Below are positions 46,640 to 55,282 of a DNA stretch of 62,800 nucleotides, one piece after another. The position numbers and the translations under genes are program-made. The number at the start of each line of letters is the position of its first letter. Within the stretch, counting starts at the first letter, position 1. This stretch comes from Castellaniella sp. (lineage in GTDB: Bacteria > Pseudomonadota > Gammaproteobacteria > Burkholderiales > Burkholderiaceae_B). A model generated the notes under the pieces. It was given only the letters and a program-made list of their open reading frames with translations. It searched no databases and had not been told where the DNA came from. The DNA lies in assembly GCF_004321985.1 (NCBI RefSeq), contig NZ_SCQN01000045.1:1-62800 (forward strand), given 5' to 3'.

Positions 46640-47170
46640 CTAAGTCATTCTGGATAGCGTGTCGTCACGCCGTACGATCCGGTGATAGAGGGCTCCGCAT
46701 ACGTGCAGCACGATCAGCGCCAGGATGACCCACGCCACGTAAAAGTGGATCGCCAGGATCGCATCGGCCGCATCGGTCTTGCCAAACGGGCTCCAGATCG
46801 GAATCAGGTCGAACCAAACCAGCGGGTAGCCCTGGGCATTGGTCGTCAGGTACCCCAGGATGGGCTCGACCAGAAGCACCACATAGAACAGCCGATGATT
46901 CAGGATTCCCAGGCGCGCGGCCCACGCCGGCGTCCCGGCGGCGCTGGCAGGAATCTGCGTGCGCCGGCGCACGCTCAGGCGCAGCAACATGAGCAGAAAG
47001 ACCGTGAACCCCAGGTTCACATGCCAGAAGTTCACGACGTCGTAGACGTTGTCCTTCACCAGCTTCTGCAGAAAGCCCAGCGGCAAGACAAAAAACAGCA
47101 GCAGCGCCACCAGCCAATGCAAAGTGACCAGCGCCGGATGATATCGTCGTGCCTGTTGATCCGTGTCCAT
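46640..47170 (-). CDS. Cytochrome b561-family protein
   Basis: A 176-residue four-helix membrane cytochrome. Candidate haem histidines lie in TLHWLVAL (helix 1), NFWHVNLGF (helix 2), AIHFYVAW and LHVCGALYH (last helix). It mediates quinol-linked electron transfer of unknown partner. ATG 47170 has GGGGAA upstream; the longer frame to 47269 lacks such a site. Confidence 0.88.
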   Translation of the reverse strand: MDTDQQARRYHPALVTLHWLVALLLFFVLPLGFLQKLVKDNVYDVVNFWHVNLGFTVFLLMLLRLSVRRRTQIPASAAGTPAWAARLGILNHRLFYVVLLVEPILGYLTTNAQGYPLVWFDLIPIWSPFGKTDAADAILAIHFYVAWVILALIVLHVCGALYHRIVRRDDTLSRMT

Positions 47171-47361
47171 GAGTTCCCCGCCCCATCGCCGAACTGACAA
47201 GACTGCCGTGCCGAAAATTATAGTCTGCCGGTGATCACGCGCCCAATCCCGCGCGGGGCCCGACCCCAAGCCGGCCCTCGGGTATCGGGCTTCGCCAAAG
47301 CGTCATACCATGGAGGCTTGACACACATTCACGACAAGCCCTTCCATCCCCCTGTACGCCC

Positions 47362-48195
47362 ATGACACCGATAGACGCCGAGTCCGCCTGGAAACTCATC
47401 CGCGCCATCCGCCATCACGGCTGCAAGGCACCCGGTGTGCTCAAAGCGGGGCTTCACATCCGGCCGGATGGGCGATGGTCGGCCGACCATGCCGTGACAC
47501 CCGAAGCCGCGCTGCTGCTGGACATGCTGCTGCCGCTTGCCTGCAGCAGTGCATCGCTGGTGATCGCACAAATCGGCCAGAGTCTGGACGGGCGCACTGC
47601 AACGGTGAGCGGACACTCCCGATACGTCACCGGCTACGCCAGCCGGGTTCACCTCCACCGCTTGCGGGCGCTGGTCGATGCAGTGGTGATCGGTGCCAAC
47701 ACTGCCATCCAGGATAACCCACAGCTGACGGTGCGCCATGTCGCGGGCGACAATCCCGTGCGCGTCGTTCTGGATCCCAACGGACGCGTCCCCCACCATT
47801 GCCATGTCTTCACGGACGGGGGACCGCCGACCTGGCACGCTGTCCGCGCGGGTATCGCAGCCGCCCCAGGCGCAAGACGCCTGGCATTGCCCCAGGATGC
47901 GGCAGATATCCCCGGCAGCCTGCTAGCTGGACTGGCGTCACGGGGAATGTCACGCGTGCTGATCGAAGGCGGTGGCACTACGATCTCCCGCTTCATCGAA
48001 GCCGGGTGTGTAGATCGGCTGCACATCGTGGTCGCGCCCTTCATCATCGGATCGGGCAGACCTGGCTTGAGCCTGAGGGAAATCGACACGCTGGACGACG
48101 CCTTACGCCCCCAATGCCGCAGCTTCGCGATCGGCGAGGACCAGCTCTATGATCTGATCCTGGCGCGAGCCGGCAGGCCCAGAACGTCCACATGA
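47362..48195 (+). CDS. RibD-like reductase (dihydrofolate-reductase fold)
   Basis: A 277-residue protein. Residues about 60-270 are a RibD C-terminal-type reductase: IAQIGQSLDGRTAT, GANTAIQDNPQLTVR and VLIEGGGTTISRFIEAG are the NADPH and substrate motifs. There is no deaminase domain; instead about 55 residues of different sequence precede it. So it is not the housekeeping bifunctional RibD. It probably reduces a ribosylamino-pyrimidine, pterin or similar substrate. Its 3' end overlaps the convergent glycosyltransferase gene by 49 bp. Confidence 0.85.
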   Translation: MTPIDAESAWKLIRAIRHHGCKAPGVLKAGLHIRPDGRWSADHAVTPEAALLLDMLLPLACSSASLVIAQIGQSLDGRTATVSGHSRYVTGYASRVHLHRLRALVDAVVIGANTAIQDNPQLTVRHVAGDNPVRVVLDPNGRVPHHCHVFTDGGPPTWHAVRAGIAAAPGARRLALPQDAADIPGSLLAGLASRGMSRVLIEGGGTTISRFIEAGCVDRLHIVVAPFIIGSGRPGLSLREIDTLDDALRPQCRSFAIGEDQLYDLILARAGRPRTST

Positions 48196-50099
48196 CCCAC
48201 CGTCAAGGACAATTCCCCCCGCACCAGCGCGTCAATGCGGCGGGCCGCCCAGGCGGCTATTGCCTTTTCGCTTGAAGGGCTGCGGCGCTGAGCCGCGATC
48301 CGCCAGCCATCGATCAGCGCTCGTCCCAGGTCCGCATCGCCGCGATCCAGATGCCAGTCGCTAGGGCGCACCGACACGTCATAGCCCATGGCCTCCAGAG
48401 CCTTGGCCAGGGTAACGGGCGCCATTGCGCCCAGCGCCGGCCCCAGGCCCTTATCCCGCTGCTGATCCTGCGCCACCCAAGCGCCCACCGAAGCATCCAT
48501 GGGATCATCGTCCGAAAAGCGCACCCGGCCATCGATGCTCAGTGCCATCAGAACGGCCGTCTGCGCCGACGCACAGACCTCACACAAAGCCTTGAGCCAG
48601 TCTGCCGAGACCAGATCGAGCAAGGCGGAGGCGGTCACGACATCGGCTCCCGCCAGCATGGAGGCCGACAGAACCGCGAGATCCCGCACTTCGCAATCAA
48701 CGACATCACCAGCCCGTCCGCCCCGGACGGCCGACAGCAGCCTGGCATCGTGATCCAGCAGACGCCAGTGCAGCGGTTGCGGCAGGCGATCCGACAGATA
48801 GCGCATGTTGGAACCATCCCCCGCACCCAGATCGACCAGCGTCGGCGTCAAAGGCCGGGTGCCGACGGCTTCCTCGCAGATGCCGGGTGACCCGCCCGCC
48901 TGCGGCGCGGCCGCCAGGTCCGTACGTCGCTGCAAATGATCGGACAGCAGGACCGCCAGATCGTGGGCGCGGCTGCGATGATCCACCGGCTCTCGAAGCG
49001 CGAGCCAGGCACTCGCAAAATAGGCGGCCTCTCCCCCCACACAAGGCCCGACTCGATCCAACGCCGCCACGAACCGCATGCCGGCCATCTCCCAGTTCGG
49101 CAGAGAAGCCGCCGCAGTCCTGGCCCCAGCCGACAGAGATTCGCACAGCACCGGATCAGTCAGCACGCGCCGCATCGCGACCGCCAATCCGCTGGCGTCA
49201 CCGGGCAACACCGCGATCCCCGTCTGCGGCGGCAGCGTCTGCGCCAGCGCCCCACCCGTGGTGCTGACGACCGGCAAGCCATGCTGCAGCGCCTCAGCCA
49301 CCACCATGCCATAGCCCTCGTACCAGGACGGCAGCACGAAGAGCCGGGCATGGGCATACGCATGCTCCAGCGCTTCAGGCGCCAGGATGCCCCGTAGGCG
49401 CACACGGTCTCCCAGCCCGTGGCGGGCAATTTCTCCGAGCACGGCTCGCGTGCACGCCGGATCCCGCTGCGCATCGCCGACGCAGTCACAGGACCAATCC
49501 AGATCCAGCAGTTGTGACAGCGCCTGCACCAGCACCTCATGGCCCTTGCGGGGAACCAGCGTGGCTACACAAAGAATGGACGGCGGCGCGTGCTTCCGGC
49601 TGCCCAGGGACTCCAGGCCCGCCACAGGATCCACGCCGGGCTCCACGACGTCGATGGCGGATTCGAGGACGCCATAGACGTCCGCCAGGCGGCGCGCAGT
49701 GAAGGGACTGCTCACGACGACGCGCGCCACCGCGGCAAGCGCCTGCCGCTCTGTCTCGCGATACCGTGCCGCCAACTCGGCATCCAGGCCGACTTCGTCC
49801 GCCAGCGGATGATGGATCAGGGCCACCAGCCGCAACCGCCCGGCGTGCCTGACCAGGACCTGCGGCAACCCACCCGACACCAGGCCATCCAGGATGACGC
49901 ACGCGTCATCCTTGCACCGGGCCAATGCACTGTCCAGCGCATCCGCCGATTCACCACTCGCACCCGGAAAGGTGCCGGCCAGCTCGATCACTTCGACGGG
50001 TCGGCCCGATCGCCGCAGCGCCTCGACCATCCGCGCATCGTAGCGGTAGCCGCCCGTCACCTGGCGGATATCACCCGCCACGACGAAATAGCGCTTCAC
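48147..50099 (-). CDS. Glycosyltransferase family 4 - SAM methyltransferase fusion
   Basis: A 650-residue two-domain protein. Residues 1-355 form a GT-B glycosyltransferase: TGGYRYDARMVEALRR, IHHPLADE, CVATLVPRKGHEVLVQAL, and an E-x7-E motif near 261-269 (SWYEGYGMVVAEALQHGLPV). Residues about 420-640 form a Rossmann methyltransferase with VDLGAGDGSNMRYL at 422-435. GTG start 50099 overlaps the upstream PTPS-like stop by 4 bp. The sugar donor and acceptor are unknown; coupling to the PTPS-like protein suggests a pterin-like or other soluble acceptor. Confidence 0.85.
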   Translation of the reverse strand: MKRYFVVAGDIRQVTGGYRYDARMVEALRRSGRPVEVIELAGTFPGASGESADALDSALARCKDDACVILDGLVSGGLPQVLVRHAGRLRLVALIHHPLADEVGLDAELAARYRETERQALAAVARVVVSSPFTARRLADVYGVLESAIDVVEPGVDPVAGLESLGSRKHAPPSILCVATLVPRKGHEVLVQALSQLLDLDWSCDCVGDAQRDPACTRAVLGEIARHGLGDRVRLRGILAPEALEHAYAHARLFVLPSWYEGYGMVVAEALQHGLPVVSTTGGALAQTLPPQTGIAVLPGDASGLAVAMRRVLTDPVLCESLSAGARTAAASLPNWEMAGMRFVAALDRVGPCVGGEAAYFASAWLALREPVDHRSRAHDLAVLLSDHLQRRTDLAAAPQAGGSPGICEEAVGTRPLTPTLVDLGAGDGSNMRYLSDRLPQPLHWRLLDHDARLLSAVRGGRAGDVVDCEVRDLAVLSASMLAGADVVTASALLDLVSADWLKALCEVCASAQTAVLMALSIDGRVRFSDDDPMDASVGAWVAQDQQRDKGLGPALGAMAPVTLAKALEAMGYDVSVRPSDWHLDRGDADLGRALIDGWRIAAQRRSPSSEKAIAAWAARRIDALVRGELSLTVGHVDVLGLPARARIRS

Positions 50100-50497
50100 T
50101 GCAGATCCGCTTCGTAGGCTGCCCAGGCAAACGGCGACTCGTGCAACACGACCGACAATCGGACAAGACCCTGGGCGCCCGTCCCCAGGCGCCCGCTGCG
50201 GATCGCCTGGCGCACCCGGTCGAACACCACGCGTGCCATGAACTCGGTGGTGGTGTTGTGACCTGCCAGATCCGGCAGATCATCGAGATTGCGCAAATTG
50301 AATTCAACCAGAATTTCGCCCAGCACCGAACGGGCCGCGCCGATATCGACCACCAGGCCATCGGCGTCCAGTGCCGGCCGCCCGAACGTCACATCGACCA
50401 CATAGGTCGCGCCGTGCAGGTTCTGGGCCGGGCCAAAGGCAGCTCCCGTGAAACTGTGTGCGATCATCATCTGGTCGCGAACCGTCAAGCTGTACAT
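50096..50497 (-). CDS. PTPS/QueD-fold protein lacking canonical catalytic residues
   Basis: A 133-residue T-fold protein, usually labelled 6-carboxytetrahydropterin synthase. His14 (IAHSF) and His28 (NLHGA) fit two zinc ligands. The third, His33 of E. coli QueD, is Ala30; the catalytic Cys27 position is Ala24; the Asp-His pair (LDHxxLND) reads FNLRNLDD. Only the late Glu (Glu120, LHES) remains. It is therefore unlikely to perform the standard QueD reaction. Start and stop are each coupled to neighbours (TGATG, GTGA). Confidence 0.8.
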   Translation of the reverse strand: MYSLTVRDQMMIAHSFTGAAFGPAQNLHGATYVVDVTFGRPALDADGLVVDIGAARSVLGEILVEFNLRNLDDLPDLAGHNTTTEFMARVVFDRVRQAIRSGRLGTGAQGLVRLSVVLHESPFAWAAYEADLQ

Positions 50498-51483
50498 CAC
50501 ACTTCCCGAAGATAAGAAACCCGCTGGCACAGGGTCCGGTCGACCGGATCCGCCAGCCGGGTAAAGGCAGCCGGCAAGGCCTCGAATGATATATCCGGCG
50601 CAAACAGCACATCCAGACGTGGATCGGCACACAGCGAAACCGCCAGCGCGAGCCGCCTGGCATGATCCCAGCGCGCGGCCCGGGCAGGCGCCACAGTCCC
50701 GACCTGGCTCGCCCGCAGCGTCAGGCGCTGCGAGTGAAAGCTCCCGCCCAGCGCCACCGTCGCGGGGCGCGCCCCGAACCAGCTCAGCTCGATGATCTCG
50801 GCCTCCCGGCCCGCCAGCGACAACGCGGTGTTCAGGCCCGCCGTGCTGGCGCTCGCGTGGAACACCAGATCGCGGCCAGCCGCCGCATTCTGCGGGACGG
50901 CAAAATCCACCCCCAGCGCCCGCGCAACCAGAGCGCGGTCCGCGTCGATGTCCACGAGTTCCACCCGCACCCCTGGCACCCGTGAGCACAGGCTCGCCAC
51001 CAGACAACCCAACACACCAGCGCCCACAATGCTGATCCTGTCCCCCACCCGGGGAGCCGCATCCCACAAGGCGTTGACCGCCGTCTCCATGTTGGCGGCC
51101 AGCACGGCCCGCCCAGGCTCTACCGACTCAGGCACAGCCACCACGGCAGTTTGCGGCACGACATAGGCCGTCTGATGTGGGTACAAACAGAAAACGGTAC
51201 GGCCCAGCCATGCGGGAGGACCCGCCTCGACCACGCCGACGCTCGCATAACCGTACTTGACCGCACTCGGCAGGGTCCCCGCCTGGAAGGGTGCCCGCAT
51301 GCGGGCGTATTCAGTTTCCGGGACCTCCCCACGATAGACCAGCGTCTCCGTCCCGCGGCTGACGGCGGAATAATGGGTTCGGACCCTCAGGTCCTGCGGG
51401 CCGCACTCGGGCAACAGCTCGTCTCGAATCGACGCATGCCGGGGTGGCTCCAGCCAAAGTGCCCGTGCAATCACCGGCTTCAT
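50497..51483 (-). CDS. Medium-chain dehydrogenase/reductase without the usual zinc site
   Basis: A 328-residue MDR protein: GroES-like N-terminal part, then a Rossmann NAD(P) site (ISIVGAGVLGCLVASL, VELVDIDADRA). The catalytic zinc cysteine position of alcohol dehydrogenases (GICGTD) reads AVSRGTE and the GHE motif is KYGYASVG, so no catalytic zinc is expected; this resembles BchC-type members. It is the first gene of the minus-strand trio and its stop overlaps the PTPS-like start (TGATG). ATG 51483 is preferred over the upstream start at 51543. Confidence 0.82.
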   Translation of the reverse strand: MKPVIARALWLEPPRHASIRDELLPECGPQDLRVRTHYSAVSRGTETLVYRGEVPETEYARMRAPFQAGTLPSAVKYGYASVGVVEAGPPAWLGRTVFCLYPHQTAYVVPQTAVVAVPESVEPGRAVLAANMETAVNALWDAAPRVGDRISIVGAGVLGCLVASLCSRVPGVRVELVDIDADRALVARALGVDFAVPQNAAAGRDLVFHASASTAGLNTALSLAGREAEIIELSWFGARPATVALGGSFHSQRLTLRASQVGTVAPARAARWDHARRLALAVSLCADPRLDVLFAPDISFEALPAAFTRLADPVDRTLCQRVSYLREV

Positions 51484-51588
51484 CCCGCATCGCTCCCATG
51501 AACGCGAACCCCCACCATGATAAGCGCCATTGGCCACGGACACGATGCGGAAGGACTAGCATGTCAGTCATCCACCAGGACACTGAAC

Positions 51589-53343
51589 ATGCATGAGGCC
51601 ATCCGGCGAAGACGACGTATTTTTCTGGCCCTGAATGCCGTCACGCTGGCGTCATTCACCGCCATGATGCTGGGGCTCATCATCGGTGGGGGCATGACCA
51701 TTTCCGAATGGCTGATAGGGGTGTGCTTCCTGCTCACCATCCCCTATGTGGTGCTGGGCTTCTGGAACTCGGCCATCGGCCTCTGGCTGCTGCATCGACG
51801 CCCGGATGTGATCCACAGCATGCCCGGCGTGGCCGAGATCCTGGATCCCACACCACCCCCGCTGCTGGACTGCCGCGTGGTGCTGATCCTGACGCTGCGC
51901 AACGAACCACCCGCTCCCATTTTCGAGCGTCTGGAACGCATGCGGGCATCGCTGCTGGCCACCGGCCAGCTCGGACGTTTCTGCTTCACTGTCCTGAGCG
52001 ACAGCGACAAGCCTGACATCCTGGAAGCAGAGACCGCGGCCTTCTCTGGCTTCCTGGCCCACCGCACCGAGGACGAACCGCCGCCGCTCCACCGGCACCG
52101 TCCACACAACACCGGCTACAAGGCCGGCAACATCGCCGAGTTCCTGGAGGTACGCGGGTTCGAGTTCGACTATTTCGTGCCGCTGGATTCCGACAGCCTC
52201 ATCGCCGGCGGGACGCTGATCCGGATGGTGGCTGCCATGCAGCGGCACCCGGAGATCGGCATTCTGCAAAGCCTGGTCGTCGGCATGCCCAGCTCCAGCC
52301 GCTTCACCCGCGTGTTCCAGTTCGGCATGCGCCATGGCATGCGGGTCTTTACGACCGGCGCTGCCTGGTGGACCGCTGACTGTGGCAGCTACTGGGGGCA
52401 CAACGCCGTGGTGCGGTTGGCCCCGTTCCACCAGCACTGCCGCCTGCCGCAACTGCCTGGCTCACCGCCCTTCGGCGGAGCCGTCCTGAGCCACGACCAG
52501 CTCGAGGCGGTCTTCATCCGCCGGGCGGGTTTCGAAGTTCGCGTCATCCCGGTCGAATCGGACAGTTTCGAAATCAACCCGCCCACCCTGCTGGACTTCA
52601 TCCGTCGCGAACTGCGCTGGACCCAGGGGAACATGCAGTACTTCCGCTTTCTGGGCGCACCGGATCTCAAGCCCGTCAGCCGCATCCAATTGTGCATCGC
52701 CATCGGCATGTACCTGGCCCAGGCCGCGTGGATCCTGATGATCGCCGTGTCCTGCATCGGTTCCATGATCGGCAACTTCCGCTTCCAGGACCTGACGCTG
52801 GGGATGACGCTGTTCGTCGGCGTGTTCGTGCTGTCCGTTGCGCCCAAGTTCTTTGGTGCCATGGACGTCTGGCTGTCCAGGGGAGGTCCTACCCGGTACG
52901 GCGGCCTGGGCGTCTTCAGCCTGTCGGTGCTGGTGGAACTGGTGGCCTCCACGCTGATGGCCCCCATCGTGGCAATGTCGGTCACCCTCTTCCTGATCGG
53001 GCTGCTGTTCGGCAAAAGTGTGTACTGGGGCGGCCAGAACCGCGACCGTCTGGGAGTCGCCTGGCACACTGCCGCACGCGCCCTGGCGCCGCACACCCTG
53101 GCCGGGCTGGCTCTGGCCACCGCGTTCTGGCAGCTCGGCGGCCTCACGGCCGTCCTCTGGGGGCTCCCCATCATCACCGGATGGGTGCTGGCCATCCCCT
53201 ATACCGTCTTCAGCGCAGGGCCGGCGGCAACCCGCAGACGGCTGTTCTGCATTCCGGAAGAGGTGCAGACCCCCGCGGTGTTGATCACCAGCCGCCGCGA
53301 CGGGCCCATGGCTTCAGCCGGACCCTCGGCACAACGGCCCTGA
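51589..53343 (+). CDS. OpgH/MdoH-like membrane glycosyltransferase (GT2), short form
   Basis: A 584-residue protein with two N-terminal helices, a processive GT2 domain (LSDSDKPD near 137, VPLDSDSL near 199, LSHDQLEA and RRELRWTQGNMQYF near 339) and about five C-terminal helices. Family members polymerise glucose from UDP-glucose into periplasmic glucans. E. coli OpgH is about 847 residues; this one lacks the long terminal extensions, and no opgG is adjacent. It is divergent from the MDR gene across 105 bp. It may extend or export the product of the neighbouring cluster, or work alone. Confidence 0.85.
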   Translation: MHEAIRRRRRIFLALNAVTLASFTAMMLGLIIGGGMTISEWLIGVCFLLTIPYVVLGFWNSAIGLWLLHRRPDVIHSMPGVAEILDPTPPPLLDCRVVLILTLRNEPPAPIFERLERMRASLLATGQLGRFCFTVLSDSDKPDILEAETAAFSGFLAHRTEDEPPPLHRHRPHNTGYKAGNIAEFLEVRGFEFDYFVPLDSDSLIAGGTLIRMVAAMQRHPEIGILQSLVVGMPSSSRFTRVFQFGMRHGMRVFTTGAAWWTADCGSYWGHNAVVRLAPFHQHCRLPQLPGSPPFGGAVLSHDQLEAVFIRRAGFEVRVIPVESDSFEINPPTLLDFIRRELRWTQGNMQYFRFLGAPDLKPVSRIQLCIAIGMYLAQAAWILMIAVSCIGSMIGNFRFQDLTLGMTLFVGVFVLSVAPKFFGAMDVWLSRGGPTRYGGLGVFSLSVLVELVASTLMAPIVAMSVTLFLIGLLFGKSVYWGGQNRDRLGVAWHTAARALAPHTLAGLALATAFWQLGGLTAVLWGLPIITGWVLAIPYTVFSAGPAATRRRLFCIPEEVQTPAVLITSRRDGPMASAGPSAQRP

Positions 53344-53349
53344 ACCGTC

Positions 53350-54348
53350 TCACCGGGTCTGCCGCACCGCCAGGATCCGGATGATGGCAGCATCGCGCTC
53401 CGCTGCCAGATCGTCGATCGACCGACCGGCACTTTCCTGTTCCAGGCCCGCCAGCAGCGCTGCCCGGGTGGTCTCATCCAGACGCGCGTCACCCAGGTCA
53501 TCCCACCAGCTCTGCACGGGCCCCTTGAGGTGATCCAGGAAATGGCCCATCCCGCCCTGTCCTCCCCCCAAATGGAAAGTCATGTGCGGACCGAATACCG
53601 CCCAGCGCAGCCCCGGGCCCTGTGACATGGCCGCATCTATGTCCTCGACCGAGGCGACATTTTCCAGCGCCAGATGGATGGCCTCGCGCCAGACGGCCGC
53701 CTGCAGGCGGTTGGCCACGTGGCCAACCACTTCCTTGTTGATCCGGATCGGATGCTTGCCCACACGCCGGTAGAACGCCATGGCTCGGGCGATGGTGTCG
53801 GGGGACGTCTGCTGGCCGCCCACGACCTCCACCAGCGGAATCAAGTGCGGCGGGTTGAACGGGTGACCGATCACACAGCGATCGGGCCGGCGGCAACGAC
53901 TTTGCAGGCGGCTCATGATCAGCCCCGAGGAGCTGGATGCCAGAATCACGTCTGGGCGCGCCGCCTCGTCCATACGGGCAAACAGATCGATTTTCAGCGA
54001 CTCCCGCTCGGGTGCGTTTTCCTGTACGAAATCCGCCACCGCGACGGCGGCTGCAGGGTCCGGCTGCAGATCCAGCGACAACCAGGGAACCTGCAGTGGC
54101 GCCACACCCAGCGCCACCAGCGTGGGCCAAGCCTGGCTGATCAGCGCACGCAGCGCCGGCTCGGCGTCCGGCAGCGGATCGCTGACGGTCACCCGCAAGC
54201 CATGCGCCAGGAACAGCGCCGTCCAGCTGGCACCGATGGTGCCCGCCCCGATGACCGTGACGTGACGGACCGCCGCAGCCACTGCATCAGGTCCGGAAGC
54301 AGCCTGCGTCGCTGCGGTTGAGCTTGCTGGAACGTGTGCCTGCGGCAT
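53350..54348 (-). CDS. 3-hydroxyacyl-CoA dehydrogenase-family NAD dehydrogenase
   Basis: A 332-residue protein: Rossmann motif VTVIGAGTIGASW near residue 30, SSSSGLIMSRLQ, catalytic His in GHPFNPPHLIPLVEVVGG, and NRLQAAVWREAI. Single-domain proteins of this type include L-carnitine dehydrogenase and L-gulonate 3-dehydrogenase. GAGGAG precedes ATG 54348. It is divergent from a HpcH-type aldolase gene. Substrate not determined. Confidence 0.87.
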   Translation of the reverse strand: MPQAHVPASSTAATQAASGPDAVAAAVRHVTVIGAGTIGASWTALFLAHGLRVTVSDPLPDAEPALRALISQAWPTLVALGVAPLQVPWLSLDLQPDPAAAVAVADFVQENAPERESLKIDLFARMDEAARPDVILASSSSGLIMSRLQSRCRRPDRCVIGHPFNPPHLIPLVEVVGGQQTSPDTIARAMAFYRRVGKHPIRINKEVVGHVANRLQAAVWREAIHLALENVASVEDIDAAMSQGPGLRWAVFGPHMTFHLGGGQGGMGHFLDHLKGPVQSWWDDLGDARLDETTRAALLAGLEQESAGRSIDDLAAERDAAIIRILAVRQTR

Positions 54349-54425
54349 TTTTGGTCTCCTCTCTTATTCCAATCCTGCCTGGCCGATTCGAACACCAGAA
54401 GGCGCCATGCGGGATGACAGTTACG

Positions 54426-54434
54426 ATTGTACGA
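54426..54434. promoter_or_regulatory. Candidate operator ATTGTACGA before the aldolase gene
   Basis: ATTGTACGA resembles the perfect TCGTACGA core at 25640 in the aldarate region. It lies in the 140-bp divergent space between the dehydrogenase and aldolase genes. The match is short, so it is suggestive only. Confidence 0.3.
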
Positions 54435-54488
54435 GCGGCAAGTAGAATCAGAGTTTGTCGATCTCTCGAACCCTCATCGGACCCATTC

Positions 54489-55271
54489 ATGGAACTGCCC
54501 CGGAATTCCTTCAAAGCCATGCTCGCCACGACACCTGCCTTTGGTTGCTGGGTGGGCCTGGGCGATGCCTATGGCGCAGAACTCATCGCCACCACCGGGT
54601 TCGACTGGCTGGTCATCGACGGCGAGCACGCCCCCAACACCGTGCGGTCCATCCTGGACCAACTGCGCGCCGTGGAGCCTTACCGCGCGGCGCCCATCGT
54701 CCGATCCGTAAACCAGGATCCGGCGCTGATCAAGCAACTGCTGGACATCGGCGCCCGCACCCTCATGGTCCCCATGGTGGATACGCCGGAGCAGGCCGCC
54801 GCCATCGTGGCCGCCATGCGATACGCGCCGGGGGGCATGCGCGGGATGGCGGCAGGCGCCATCCGTGCCGATCGCTGGGGCTCTATCGTAGGCTATGCCG
54901 ACCACGCCGAGGAATCGCTGTGCCTGGTCGCACAGATCGAGTCGCGCACGGGGGTTGAAAACGCGGCGGCCATCGCCGCAACGGACGGCGTCGACGCCGT
55001 CTTCATCGGCCCGTACGATCTGTCCAACAATCTGGGGCATCGCGGAGACGCGAACCACACGGTAGTGCAGACCGCGATCGCTCAGGTCCTGAAAGCAGTC
55101 CACGCGGCGGGCAAAGCGGCGGGCATCCTGGCCCCCGTGGACGCGGATGCCGACCGCTACGCGCAGGCCGGGTTCGACTTCATCGCCACCGGCCTGGACG
55201 TGCTGCTGCTGAAATCCGCCGCCGAGGCCAAGGTGGCGCGGCACCGGTCAGCGGGGGTGCCGCGGGACTGA
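54489..55271 (+). CDS. HpcH/HpaI-family class II aldolase
   Basis: A 260-residue metal-dependent pyruvate aldolase. His47 (DGEHAPN), Arg72 (VRSVNQD), Glu151 (QIESRTG) and Asp177 (GPYDLSNN) are each two residues beyond the HpaI set (His45, Arg70, Glu149, Asp175). Likely substrates are 2-keto-3-deoxy acids; 2-keto-3-deoxyglucarate (GarL-type) or a related sugar acid would fit this genome. ATG 54489 begins at the homologous N-terminus; the open frame further upstream crosses the divergent promoter region. Confidence 0.9.
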   Translation: MELPRNSFKAMLATTPAFGCWVGLGDAYGAELIATTGFDWLVIDGEHAPNTVRSILDQLRAVEPYRAAPIVRSVNQDPALIKQLLDIGARTLMVPMVDTPEQAAAIVAAMRYAPGGMRGMAAGAIRADRWGSIVGYADHAEESLCLVAQIESRTGVENAAAIAATDGVDAVFIGPYDLSNNLGHRGDANHTVVQTAIAQVLKAVHAAGKAAGILAPVDADADRYAQAGFDFIATGLDVLLLKSAAEAKVARHRSAGVPRD

Positions 55272-55282
55272 TAACAACTCGT

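Noticed and set aside
47362-48195. Assignment as the housekeeping bifunctional RibD
   Set aside because: The deaminase domain is absent and no riboflavin genes or FMN riboswitch adjoin it.
50096-50497. Assignment as QueD for queuosine synthesis
   Set aside because: Catalytic Cys and other residues are missing and no queC, queE or queF lies nearby.
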